From Manihot esculenta (Eukaryota; Streptophyta; Magnoliopsida; Malpighiales; Euphorbiaceae), in contig NC_035171.2 of the NCBI RefSeq assembly GCF_001659605.2, positions 28,561,825 through 28,625,824 of the forward strand: a stretch of DNA of 64,000 bases, read 5' to 3'. The number at the start of each line of letters is the position of its first letter. Position 1 is the stretch's first letter. The notes beneath the pieces were generated by a model that was not told the DNA's origin, searched no databases, and saw only the letters and a program-made list of their open reading frames with translations. A program made the translations under genes and the position numbers. Of this stretch, positions 43,012 to 54,001 are shown piece by piece.

Positions 43012-45428
43012 CTCCACACGTCATTTTTCTTTTCCTCATTTGCCACAGAAGGTCTATTCTCTTTTTGCAGGATTCTTTTGTCTGTACAAATGATGACACT
43101 GTCGTGGGGAGTTTCCTCATGTCACCTCTTTAAATCCTATACTGCCCAGCAGAAACCTTTCCTATTCCATCAATGTCCGGTTCATATTGCTTGTAAATGA
43201 ACACGGTCGCTGCATTAAGTTCCAACAAGGTCGAAACTAAACCACACAGATTGATTTCAATAAAATACCTCATGTATTTGAGATTGTAGAATTATTACAG
43301 CTAAAAGGTCAAATAACCATACAAGGATTAAATATACCAAATTTTAAATTTCAATCCAAATTTCCCCCTAAATTCTCATTAAAAGGCCAAATAAGTCCAT
43401 ATAAAATTAAATAAACTAAGTAGATTATAGCTTGGACTTTAAAACCATAACAAGTGATGACCTTATTTGGCTTTTTAATGATAGTTCAAAGAAAAAATTG
43501 GACTAAAAAATGAAATTTGATATCTTTGATCCCTATCGTATATGTTAAAATTGGGTCAGACTTAACTCATCTCAAAAGCCAGCTCAAGGGAAGGAGTGCT
43601 TGTGACCCTTATAAGGGACACATTACCTATTCCCTATTCCAAACCGATTTCAAACCGATGTGGGATTCAACAGTATAGTTCAGGGTCAAATTTGGTATTT
43701 TCACCAATTATTATTCCTTTCATACTCCTACCACCACATTAAATGACAACAGAATCAACTTGACAAAATAGAGAAAGAATGCTTCTGCATCAGTTATAAG
43801 AATGGTTTAAAAAGAAACTCCATGACAATACACCTATCTTATTCAAGATGGAAAGAGTTCACCTTATTCTACTCTCATATGCATCAAATGTATGGTATAA
43901 TAAGAGATTTAAGCTTGTGTTGCATGATATTCGCATGCACTATTAAAAAATATCACAATGCACTTTGTACAAAAGATCATGTAAAGGCAATTATAATAGT
44001 ATAATGTGCAAGAAACACTAAGCATTAGAATTTCACTAGCATAGGCAGTTAAGTTCCTCAACATGTTGGTTGGTTTAAAAATTTTTAGAAAGAATTATGT
44101 TACCTGTGAGAGAACCAGAGAATTATTACCCATAAAATTAGTAACATTAGCACAAGTCTCAGCAGTTGTTAACTTGGCAATCTCCATTGAATAGGGTTTC
44201 AACAAACTAGTAACACTGTGATTTTCTCGAAGTATTCCCACTTCCAGTGGGGTGTCAGCTAAAATTTGAGCTGCCATCCTCGGTTGATTCTTAGTCTTCT
44301 CCTTCAACCCTTCATATCAATTGGTATATCATGGAGTTTGAAACAAGCGTATTTCACATGCCATAAGCATTACGGGTTTCACAATCTGCCCCCTTCTCCA
44401 TATTGTCTTTCTTCTTGTTATAGCTAGGGGTCCACTGAAACTACCATATCCAATTGCTTATTTGTTTCTATTGCACTGTGGTCCATATACTTACCGGATC
44501 CATCCATGGCTGGGTATAAGAAGTAGATTCTTCAATTGATAAAGTATTTTTACTATTCCTTACTTACTCCTTCAGCACAAACCAGTGACTAGAGTATCTG
44601 GGTATGATTACTCCTTCAGCACAAACCAGTGATTTGAGCACCGGGTGATGATTCCCTTTTAAAGGCTCGTGTATCTAGCAATAGGTGCAAGCAGTTCCAC
44701 CACCGGAAGATCCAGATATCTTATGTTCACCAGCCAATTACAGTGCCAAAAGCAAAAAACAAATTTCAAGGTTAAGAGGATCAAATTCCACCTTCAATTC
44801 TTGCTTAGCAATATGAAACTTTTTATATCCATTCCCATAGGAAGAAACCAAGTTTCTTGTTTTCATATTCTATCAGTACGGAACTCAAAAATTTATTCAG
44901 TGTCGTCTGAAAACATAATACATTTAGCAAGTATCAACAATCTACACAATTTGGATAACTAACAATAAAATGCACTACTTATCAAAAGATATATTAATAA
45001 TTATAATAACATTCACCATTATTCACCCTAAGTTATCTTGATGACTTGATCATGAGGAAAAGAAAGCCATCATCTTTGTCCCACCAAACACAAAATACAC
45101 TATAAAGATTAATATTAAACATGACAGCGGAATCAAAGCATTAGTTAAGCCAAAACAAAAAAGAAAATTGCCATACAAGAGAAAAATGAAAAGTGAAATT
45201 TAGTTATCAGAATTATTCATTATATTACCAGTTCAGCAAAGTAACACCTTTAAATAAACATCTACTAAATTAAACAATCAAAGGCAGTCCACTAAGATAT
45301 AAAAAAGTTAGCAAAGTTACTTACTCAAGCTTTGCCAGGTCACCAAGAAGTTAGAAGAACCAATTACAAAGCATCTATAAACAGAAATCCATGGGTTTAA
45401 GATTGACATGCTGCATACCGTATATTTC
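43012..45428. other. Region downstream of mTERF gene 5
   Basis: Balanced-composition DNA that is duplicated at 50453-52801. Apart from the exon-like block at 44104-44310, I recognise no coding sequence. A 44-bp tandem repeat starts with CTCCTTCAGCACAAACCAGT at 44567 and 44611. Small open frames here are not all preserved in D. Confidence 0.5.
44104..44310 (-). pseudogene. Exon-like block of unknown gene (copy C)
   Basis: An open minus-strand frame of about 68 residues (MAAQILADTPLEVGILRENH; SLLKPYSMEIAKLTTAETCA) that ends exactly at a strong donor-like CAG|GTAACAT. Its composition is more protein-like than the surroundings. I do not recognise the family and find no neighbouring exons. The duplicate at 51545-51752 has lost two bases and is out of frame. 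It is probably a relic exon of a captured or truncated gene. Confidence 0.35.
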
Positions 45429-46634
45429 CTAACCCAGAATCCCGGATTTATCATCAAAACCAAAACCTGGTTCAGTAAGATCCACTTTTCTCTTAAAGAG
45501 ATCCCACAATTGAGGCACCTGTTCTTGATACTTGATCACAAACATTTCTAAGAAGCGCTTTTCAGAAGGAATCAAAACTGATGATAAACGGATGTCTGCC
45601 TTAATCAAACCCTTTAAAAGCAAAACTCTTACAACCGAACATCTAGGCATGATCCTCCTCTCCAAACTAAAACAATACACAACTGGAACTCTAGCGACAT
45701 CAGCAGGCTGCCAACCCATCTTGCACACAAGAAAATCCATTGTACGCATGAACTTCTCCTCAGAAATTGTCATACATATGGGATGCTTTCTGAAAATCAA
45801 CCAAATCTCATCTTCAGAGAAACACCACCTCCTATACATCTTCATCTTATGTTCCCATGTTTTATTTGACAGCGTATAGAAAACACGAACTGCCTCAACA
45901 AATGCAGTTTTTGAAGGGTCAAATCCTAGATTTGTAACCTTTTTAACCCCTTCAGCAAACTTGCCCACTTCTTGGCACATGACTGACGGACACTGGGTGA
46001 CCAAGTGAGATATTAAAGATTGAGGGACTCCAATGCCTCTTAAGTATGATAAATTGTTAGAAAAGCGGTTCACCGGAAAAGTTCTTCCCATGCGTTTCAG
46101 GACCAAAACTACTTTCTCATTAGAAACAAGAACACTTTTAATGATCTCATACCGTGGGATCAGAAATCGCTCTGTACTCCGAACCAACAAATATGGATTC
46201 CTACAAAAAATTAAGGAAATGTCCGACCTTGAAGCCCCTATACAACGCAGAAACTCGAACTTGGGCAAGAGCGTCTTTTCTGGGTGTGCTAAAAGCACCT
46301 GGGGCCGATCCCCAACAATTTTGGAGATTTGGGAATTGGTGAATCCATGTTCCTTGAGAAATCTAAGCACTGAGTCTAATCTTTCAGCAGATTGAAAAAA
46401 GAAACTTATATTCTTATTGTTAGTGGCAGACTGAGCAGATTTTAGGGTCAATCCACATGAATTAACGAGATATGAGACCACTAATGAGTGCTTATTCAAA
46501 TTCGATGATATGGAAGACGAAAGGGATATGATTACGAATAATGACTGAAAACGAAACATACCCAATTGTGCATTTAAGGGCAACAGAGAAACACTCATAT
46601 TCAAAGCTAATCTTGTACCGGAAAAACCAAACAT
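45429..46634 (-). CDS. mTERF-family protein (array gene 5, unit C)
   Basis: A single-exon gene of 401 residues. mTERF repeats include SVLRFLKEHGFTNSQISKIV near 88, FLRCIGASRSDISLIFCRNP near 129, LRGIGVPQSLISHLVTQCPS near 199, FSEDEIWLIFRKHPICM near 270 and MDFLVCKMGWQPADVA near 298. The core LERRIMPRCSVVRVLLLKGL is intact. It ends GFDDKSGILG, a few residues before the ends of genes 1-4. Compared with its twin (gene 6), the presequence arginine of RSLSS is changed to I (AGA to ATA), giving VIISLSS, and two F residues are inserted at 78-79. Mitochondrial import could be weaker. The frame is otherwise intact. Confidence 0.9.
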   Translation of the reverse strand: MFGFSGTRLALNMSVSLLPLNAQLGMFRFQSLFVIISLSSSISSNLNKHSLVVSYLVNSCGLTLKSAQSATNNKNISFFFQSAERLDSVLRFLKEHGFTNSQISKIVGDRPQVLLAHPEKTLLPKFEFLRCIGASRSDISLIFCRNPYLLVRSTERFLIPRYEIIKSVLVSNEKVVLVLKRMGRTFPVNRFSNNLSYLRGIGVPQSLISHLVTQCPSVMCQEVGKFAEGVKKVTNLGFDPSKTAFVEAVRVFYTLSNKTWEHKMKMYRRWCFSEDEIWLIFRKHPICMTISEEKFMRTMDFLVCKMGWQPADVARVPVVYCFSLERRIMPRCSVVRVLLLKGLIKADIRLSSVLIPSEKRFLEMFVIKYQEQVPQLWDLFKRKVDLTEPGFGFDDKSGILG

Positions 46635-47153
46635 TGCAGGCTACGTACCGTGAAACAGCTGAGCTTCATTGTCTACTCCGGTTAAATCAGACTATGGATG
46701 ATCCGAGATATTCTCCGATCGGTAAATCATTTCTGCAATGAGCAGAAAGGAGGCTAATAACAGAGAACTTGTCGTCGTCTGGACTGAAAACGCTCCGGAT
46801 TCAATGCCTTCTGCTTCATAAATAGCTCTGTATTCAGCGATTAACATCACAGATTAATTTCATCTTCCACCCGAAAGCCCACCTGATGCAATGTACTCAA
46901 AGATGCAGAGGAATTCTTATTCTTAATTTTGATTTTAAGGGAGAAATCGCTAACAAATCCTGTGTAGAAAATTTATTAATTTATCTTTATTTCAAAATGA
47001 ATTAATTAAAATATTTTTATATTTTAAAAAAAATTAAATTTTTTAAATTTTTTTAAAAAATTCATTAATCAATTTATTTTAATTTTTATCAAGAGACAAT
47101 AACATGTATAGTTAAAATAAAAATAAGTTTAATTAAAATTCTGTATTTTTAGT
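46635..47153. other. 5' flank of mTERF gene 5
   Basis: About 330 bases of balanced composition (to about 46960) are nearly identical to 54002-54340 and probably hold the promoter and 5' UTR. They do not resemble the flanks of genes 1-4 except for a weak GAATGCAGCTGAGCTT-like trace (AACAGCTGAGCTTCA near 46651). AT-rich DNA follows. Confidence 0.45.
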
Positions 47154-47878
47154 TAGGGGTGTAAATGAGCCAAGCCGTTCGTGAGCTATTCGAGGTTCGA
47201 TTCGATAAAAGCTCGACCGAGCTCGACTCGATTTCTAAACGAGCCAAGCTCGAGCTTAATTTTTAGGCTCGTTTGATAAACGAGCCAAGCTTGAGCTCCA
47301 TAGTATTCGGCTCGTTAAGGCTCGTGAGCTCGACTCGTTTCTGAGTTCATGAGCAGACTCGCGAATAGGCTCGTAAACAGTCTCGTTAAGTAAACTGAAA
47401 TTACTATCATAACAGAAATAAACTAAACCCTTCATATACTTTCATGAGCCAAATCTGAATTTTTTAAAATTTATCTCTATATAGTTTAGTTACACTCTTA
47501 AACTTGCATATATTTAGATCATTAAGATTTAAAAACTCATTTTTATAAGTTTACATGCTAATTTGTAGATATACTTATTTATCTAAAATTATTTTAGTTT
47601 TAAACTTATTAGTTTTAAACTAAAACTCATTATACATTTAAATAAATTAAATTATTCGTGAATTATTTGAGACTCAGCTCGATAAAAGCTCGACTCAGCT
47701 CGATAAAAGCTCGACTCGTCTAAGCTCGTTTGCTAAACGAGCCAAGCTTGAGCTTCTTAATACTCGGCTCGAGTTCGATATGAGTAAAGCTCGAATTCGG
47801 CTCGAGCTCGAAAAAATTTTAACGAACCAAGCTTGAGCTCTTCAAAGCTCGGCTCGGCTCGGTTCGTTTACACCCCTA
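47154..47878. mobile_element. hAT-like non-autonomous element
   Basis: 725 bp with inverted ends TAGGGGTGTAAA ... TTTACACCCCTA and an 8-bp target duplication TTTTTAGT (47146-47153 and 47879-47886). The paralogous position in unit D (near 54519) is uninterrupted CTGTATTTTTAGTCTATG, a true empty site. The subterminal regions are full of CTCGAGC/GAGCC words. The TAGGGGTG end and 8-bp duplication are typical of hAT. No transposase is present. A decayed relative lies at 34611-35140. Confidence 0.9.
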
Positions 47879-47886
47879 TTTTTAGT

Positions 47887-49400
47887 CTATGTATCAAATA
47901 AGATTAATTTATTTTTTTAATTAATTAAGTCTAATAAAGTCAAATATATCATAATTTAATTTAATATTTTTTAATAATAAAATATTATTTTTATATTTTA
48001 AAATATCAAAAATTTAATATTTTAATTAACATAAAAATTTAAATAAAAATAATAAATAATAAATAATTTTTAAAATTCTAAACATGAAGTTTTATTATAA
48101 GAAATTTATTATTAAAAATAATATTTTATTATTAAAATATTATTATATTAAATCATAACTTATTTTATTTTTAAGTAAACATATGCCTGCATAGTTGGCT
48201 AAAAAAATAAATTTAATTTAATTAGTTTTTGAATAAAATATAAAAACTTAATTAGATTTATTTTTATTTAAAATTATAAGATTAAATAATTTAAATTATA
48301 AAGATAAAATAATATAAATTATTTATAATACTTAACTATTTTTTTAATAAAAGGAGTTAAATATTTAAAATATAAAGATATTTTAATTAAATAATTTTAA
48401 AATATGAACCAACTAGTCAATTTTATAAAATATTAATAACTTGATAATAATTTTTTTTATATAATCTAGAATTAAGTTAATTTATTTTTTAAAAATAAAA
48501 ATATCTTAATAAAGAATAAGCTTATTTTAGGTGTGCATAAATTATTTTTATATTTAATTTATCATAATTATATTCCGATTACTAAATCTAAGTTTAAAAG
48601 GTTAATAATAAATTATCTAAAATTTTATTTGGCTAATAAAATAATTTTTAAAATTTTTATTTATATATCAATAATGTTCTTTTTTATTAATTTTATTATT
48701 TATTGTCTTTTAAATGGTGAAAAAAAACTCCATAAACTAAAACATATAACTCTTTTTTGAAATGATTAGTGATGTGGTCGAAAAAAAGTTAAATATGATA
48801 TCTTAATTTGGAAAAAAAAATATGAAGTAATTGGCATTTATAAGTAGTCATTTCGATCTTCAAATTAGTAAATTTGTCAAAGAGAGCGAGTATAAGTAAA
48901 TTATTTAAATTTAAAAAAAGTGAATAAAAATGCGTACTTTGAATTTTGTATATATTTTGCTGTTATACTGCAAATCGGACTAATACCAGCTAGTGGATAA
49001 GAGATAATGTGATTGTAGGTATAAAAGAGATTTATTGTATAATATTTTTTAACGATAACTAGATGCCATGAGAAGCTCGGCCAGATACATGGGGCGAGTC
49101 TCCTATCATTATGAGTATTGATCATCATAATGATCGGATCTTCTTTTTTATGAGTGAGACTTGAGAACTTTGTCACATGGCTCCATGACAATGCATGACA
49201 TACTTTGGGCGAATATTGTGTCTTATCAGAAGTCCCCCATTAGTCTTTGACTATTTAGATTCGAAGTTTACAACTGTTTTCTAAGATTTTGGACACGTGG
49301 CTTGCCTGAATTAGTTTTCCATACCCACATCTCTTCGTTTGTACTGATGATAAATGTTTGCTTCGCTTCTCGAACCACATTTAAACCGGCCGTCAAAACA
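47887..49400. other. AT-rich DNA of unit C
   Basis: AT-rich to about 48780, then more balanced. It is duplicated at about 54526-56150. No gene is seen; small open frames at 48533-48760 and 48901-49191 are not preserved as genes in D. Confidence 0.5.
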
Positions 49401-49438
49401 ACAGTATAAAATCTCCCTTTCTCCTACAATTATTACTT

Positions 49439-50320
49439 TTGCTCTCAATTGCTTCCTTCATCTCTAAAAAAGCTCGAACACTTGGATCTCTGTTTCATGC
49501 ATTTCTGAAGGTAACTCCTTTTATCATTTTTCCTACCTTAGAAATGAATAGATCGTCTTCGTCTTTTTTTTTTTTTGGTAGCTCAACCTCCAACTCTTCT
49601 TCCAGCGGCCACATCCATGCTCTACCTCCCATAGTTTCGTTGAGGGCGGTCCATGATAGTGATACCCTTCTAGTGCACAACATTCCATTTGTACTGACTG
49701 AGAGGGACATAGATCATCTTCATGACCATTACCAGATATCCCGAGAGATTTTTCATATTTATGCTCCTAATCCAAATGTTCGAATTGACGACCAAATCCA
49801 TGTTGAAGATACAATCATGATGTATGAGGAGCAATTAAAGGCGTGTCATCTTTGATGGACCCATTCTTTGTTGAAGTCCTCAGGTTTCACAAACTATTAA
49901 GTGTCCAGCTTCAACCAAACAGCTGGAGAATTCTTATGGCCTTCCAATTCGTCTGCTTCAACAACAACATTAAGTCGAGTGTTGCTCTCTTTTCGTAGTT
50001 GGAACCTAGAGGAACGAGGATTTTTTGTTCTTCAATGTAAAAAAACATCAAACTCTCTTTCACCCAATTCTCTCTTCCTTGAATATTGGAAGAATAAGTT
50101 TTTCATTCTCCACCACCGAGTGTCCGGGGACTTCGGGCAACTCCGGACTGATTGAAACATTTATGTGGAGCCAAAATGGGATGGAATCCAACCGCGAAGA
50201 GACGAGAAAGAGGCTCTGGACTTTTTCTAGAAAATGACTTCGGCCTATAAAATAGACATTAACATGGCTGTGAGGAACACAACCTTCTCCTGGCAAAGCC
50301 ATTTCCAAATGAAGTGGGCC
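49439..50320 (+). pseudogene. Gypsy-type transposon-related frame (copy C), broken
   Basis: The reading starts with an S-rich N-terminus (NRSSSSFFFFGSS), then VLTERDIDHLHDHYQISREI and IYAPNPNVRI. After a frame break near 49850 it continues with FLWPSNSSAS-like text, SFRSWNLEERGFFVLQCKK and VEPKWDGI. This pattern is that of a plant protein family annotated as putative gypsy-type transposon (Pfam Transposase_28, from memory). The frameshift near 49850 and stops near 49998 and 50155 show it is decayed. Confidence 0.6.
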
Positions 50321-50452
50321 CAATTGCCTCAGCCCACCGGTTATCAAAACCCAAGGATGATCTTACCCTCTTCCTCACAGCAGTGTATTTTACTTTTTAA
50401 CCACTTATACCTTTATACTATTTTACTTTTTAACCACTATTTTACCCTCTTC

Positions 50453-52801
50453 CTCCACACGTCATTTTTCTTTTCCTCATTTGCCACAGAAGGTCTATTC
50501 TCTTTTTGCAGGATTCTTTTGTCTGTACAAATGATGACACTGTCGTGGGGAGTTTCCTCATGTCACCTCTTTAAATCCTATACTGCCCAGCAGAAACCTT
50601 TCCTATTCCATCAATGTCCGGTTCATATTGCTTGTAAATGAACACGGTCGCTGCATTAAGTTCCAACAAGGTCGAAACTAAACCACACAGATTGATTTCA
50701 ATAAAATACCTCATGTATTTGAGATTGTAGAATTATTACAGCTAAAAGGTCAAATAACCATACAAGGATTAAATATACCAAATTTTAAATTTCAATCCAA
50801 ATTTCCCCCTAAATTCTCATTAAAAGGCCAAATAAGTCCATATAAAATTAAATAAACTAAGTAGATTATAGCTTGGACTTTAAAACCATAACAAGTGATG
50901 ACCTTATTTGGCTTTTTAATGATAGTTCAAAGAAAAAATTGGACTAAAAAATGAAATTTGATATCTTTGATCCCTATCGTATATGTTAAAATTGGGTCAG
51001 ACTTAACTCATCTCAAAAGCCAGCTCAAGGGAAGGAGTGCTTGTGACCCTTATAAGGGACACATTACCTATTCCCTATTCCAAACCGATTTCAAACCGAT
51101 GTGGGATTCAACAGTATAGTTCAGGGTCAAATTTGGTATTTTCACCAATTATTATTCCTTTCATACTCCTACCACCACATTAAATGACAACAGAATCAAC
51201 TTGACAAAATAGAGAAAGAATGCTTCTGCATCAGTTATAAGAATGGTTTAAAAAGAAACTCCATGACAATACACCTATCTTATTCAAGATGGAAAGAGTT
51301 CACCTTATTCTACTCTCATATGCATCAAATGTATGGTATAATAAGAGATTTAAGCTTGTGTTGCATGATATTCGCATGCACTATTAAAAAATATCACAAT
51401 GCACTTTGTACAAAAGATCATGTAAAGGCAACTATAATAGTACAATGTGCAAGAAACACTAAGCATTAGAATTTCACTAGCATAGGCAGTTAAGTTCCTC
51501 AACATGTTGGTTGGTTTAAAAATTTTTAGAAAGAATTATGTTACCTGTGAGAGAACCAGAGAATTATTACCCATAAAATTAGTAACATTAGCACAAGTCT
51601 CAGCAGTTGTTAACTTGGCAATCTCCATTGAATAGGGTTTCAACAAACTAGAAACACTGATTTTCTCGAAGTATTCCCACTTCCAGTGGGGTGTCAGCTA
51701 AAATTTGAGCTGCCATCCTCAGTTGATTCTTAGTCTTCTCCTTCAACCCTTCATACCAATTGGTATATCATGGAGTTTGAAACAAGTGTATTTCACATGC
51801 CATAAGCATTACAGGGGTCCATTGAAACTACCATATCCAATTGCTTATTTGTTTCTATTGCACTGTGGTCCAGATGCTTACTGGATCCATCCACGGCTGG
51901 GTATAAGAAGGAAATTCTTCAATTGATAAAGTATTTTTACTATTCCTTACTTACTCCTTCAGCACAAACCAGTGACTTGAGCATCTGGGTATGATTACTC
52001 CTTCAGCACAAACCAGTGATTTGAGCACCGGGTGATGATTCCCTTTTAAAGGCTCGTGTATCTAGCAATAGGTGCAAGCAATTCCACCACCTGAAGATCC
52101 AGACATCTTATGTTCACCAGCCAAATACAGTGCCAAAAGCAAAAAACAAATTTCATGGTTAAGAGGATCAAATTCCACCTTCAATTCTTGCTTAGCAATA
52201 TGAAACTGTGAATAAACCAAGATTCTTGTTTTCATATTCTATCAGTGCGGCACTCAAAAAATTATTCAGTGTCGTCTGAAAACATAATACATTTCGCAAG
52301 TATCAACAATCTACACAATTTGGATAACTAACAATAAAATGCAACGACTTATCAAAAGATATATTAATAATTATAATAACATTCATCATTATTCACCCTA
52401 AGTTATCCTGATGACTTGATCATGAGGAAAAGGAAGCCATCATCTTTGTCCTACCAAACACAAAATATAAGCACTATAAAGATTAATATTAAATATGACA
52501 GCAGAATCAAGGCATTAGTTAAGCCAAAACAAAAAAGAAAATTGCCATACAAGAGAAAAATGAAAAGTGAAATTTAGTTATCAGAATTATTCATTATATT
52601 ACCAGTTCAGCAAAGTAACACCTTTAAATAAACATCTACTAAATTAAACAATCAAAGGCAGTTCTCTAAGGTATAAAAAATTAGCAAAGTTACTTACTCA
52701 AGCTTTGCCAGGTCACCAAGAAGTTAGAAGAACCAATTACAAAGCATCTATAAACAGAAATCCATGGGTTTAAGATTGACATCCTGAATACCGTATATTT
52801 C
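50453..52801. other. Region downstream of mTERF gene 6
   Basis: Duplicate of 43012-45428. It includes the exon-like block relic at 51545-51752 and the 44-bp tandem repeat near 51955. No further gene is seen. Confidence 0.5.
51545..51752 (-). pseudogene. Exon-like block of unknown gene (copy D), frameshifted
   Basis: Duplicate of 44104-44310. It keeps the CAG|GTAACAT donor-like end but has lost two bases (GAAACACTGATTTTC against GTAACACTGTGATTTTC), which shifts the frame in the middle. The family is unknown. Confidence 0.35.
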
Positions 52802-54001
52802 CTAACCCAGAATTCCGGATTTATCATCAAAACCAAAACCTGGTTCAGTAAGATCCACTTTTCCCTTAAAGAGTTCCAACAATTGAGGCACCTGTTCTTG
52901 ATACTTGATCACAAACATTTCCAAGAAGTGCTTTTCAGAAGGAATCAAAACTGATGATAAACGGATGTCTGCCTTAATCAAACCCTTTAAAAGCAAAACT
53001 CTTACAACCGAACATCTAGGCATGATCCTCCTCTCCAAACTCAAACAATACACAACTGGAACTCTAGCGACATCAGCAGGCTGCCAACCCATCTTGCACA
53101 CAAGAAAATCCATTGTACGCATGAACTTCTCCTCAGAAATTGTCATACATATGGGATGCTTTCTGAAAATCAACCAAATCTCATCTTCAGAGAAACCCCA
53201 CCTCCTATACATCTTCATCTTATGTTCCCATGTTTTATTTGACAGCTTATAGAAAACACGAACTGCGTCAACAAATGCAGTTTTTGAAGGGTCAAATCCA
53301 AGATTTGTAACCTTCTTAACCCCTTCAGCAAACTTGCCCACTTCTTGGCACATGACTGACGGACAATCGGTGACCAAATGAGATATTAAAGATTGAGGGA
53401 CTCCAACGCCTCTTAAGTATGATAAATTGTTAGAAAAGCAGTTCACCGGAAAAGTTCTTCCCATGCGTTTCAGGACCAAAACTACTTTCTCATTAGAAAC
53501 AAGAAAACTTTTAATGATCTCATACCGTGGGATCAGAAATCGCTCTGTACTCCGAACCAACAAAAATGGATTCCTACAAAAAATTAAGGAAATGTCTGAC
53601 CTTGAAGCCCCTATACAACGCAGAAACTCGAACTTGGGCAAGAGCGTCTTTTCTGGGTGTGCTAAAAGCACCTGGGGCCGATTCCCAACAATTTTGGAGA
53701 TTTGGGAATTGGTGAATCCATGTTCCTTGAGAAATCTAAGCACTGAGTCTAGTCTTTCAGGAGATTGAAAACTTATATTCTTATTATTAGTGGCAGACTG
53801 AGCAGATTTTAGGGTCAATCCACATGAATTAACGAGATATGAGACCACAAATGAGTGCTTATTCAAATTAGATGCTATAGAAGACGAAAGGGATCTGATT
53901 ACGAATAATGACTGAAAACGAAACATACCCAATTGTTCATTTAAGGGCAACAGAGAAACACTCATATTCAAAGCTAATCTTGCACCGGAAAAACCAAACA
54001 T
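52802..54001 (-). CDS. mTERF-family protein, probably mitochondrial (array gene 6, unit D)
   Basis: A single-exon gene of 399 residues, twin of gene 5, with about 20 differences by eye. It keeps the presequence arginine (VIRSLSS near 34-40). Repeats and core match gene 5: SVLRFLKEHGFTNSQISKIV, FLRCIGASRSDISLIFCRNP, LRGVGVPQSLISHLVTDCPS, YRRWGFSEDEIWLIFRKHP, MDFLVCKMGWQPADVA and LERRIMPRCSVVRVLLLKGL. It ends GFDDKSGILG like its twin. The G in RRWGFSEDEI is the usual residue, where gene 5 has C. The frame is intact. Mitochondrial nucleic-acid binding is inferred from the family and N-terminus. Confidence 0.9.
   Translation of the reverse strand: MFGFSGARLALNMSVSLLPLNEQLGMFRFQSLFVIRSLSSSIASNLNKHSFVVSYLVNSCGLTLKSAQSATNNKNISFQSPERLDSVLRFLKEHGFTNSQISKIVGNRPQVLLAHPEKTLLPKFEFLRCIGASRSDISLIFCRNPFLLVRSTERFLIPRYEIIKSFLVSNEKVVLVLKRMGRTFPVNCFSNNLSYLRGVGVPQSLISHLVTDCPSVMCQEVGKFAEGVKKVTNLGFDPSKTAFVDAVRVFYKLSNKTWEHKMKMYRRWGFSEDEIWLIFRKHPICMTISEEKFMRTMDFLVCKMGWQPADVARVPVVYCLSLERRIMPRCSVVRVLLLKGLIKADIRLSSVLIPSEKHFLEMFVIKYQEQVPQLLELFKGKVDLTEPGFGFDDKSGILG

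Larger units (their letters stand above)
43011..50451. repeat. Tandem duplication unit C (7441 bp)
   Basis: The first of two head-to-tail copies. It starts CCTCCACACGTCATTTTTCT at 43011, and the next copy starts with the same words at 50452. It contains mTERF gene 5, an exon-like block (44104-44310), a hAT-like element absent from D, and a gypsy-related frame (49439-50320). The junction at 50452 shares about seven or more bases with the left edge, consistent with recombination at short homology. High similarity throughout indicates a recent event. Confidence 0.9.

Noticed and set aside
11183..53252. Recurrent plus-strand open frames of 76-115 residues opposite the mTERF C-terminal region (11183, 11756, 15926, 27435, 30887, 45532, 52905).
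   Set aside because: They are the antisense reading of a highly conserved coding segment. They persist because the sense gene is conserved and also occur opposite pseudogene fragments. No independent family or start signal is seen.
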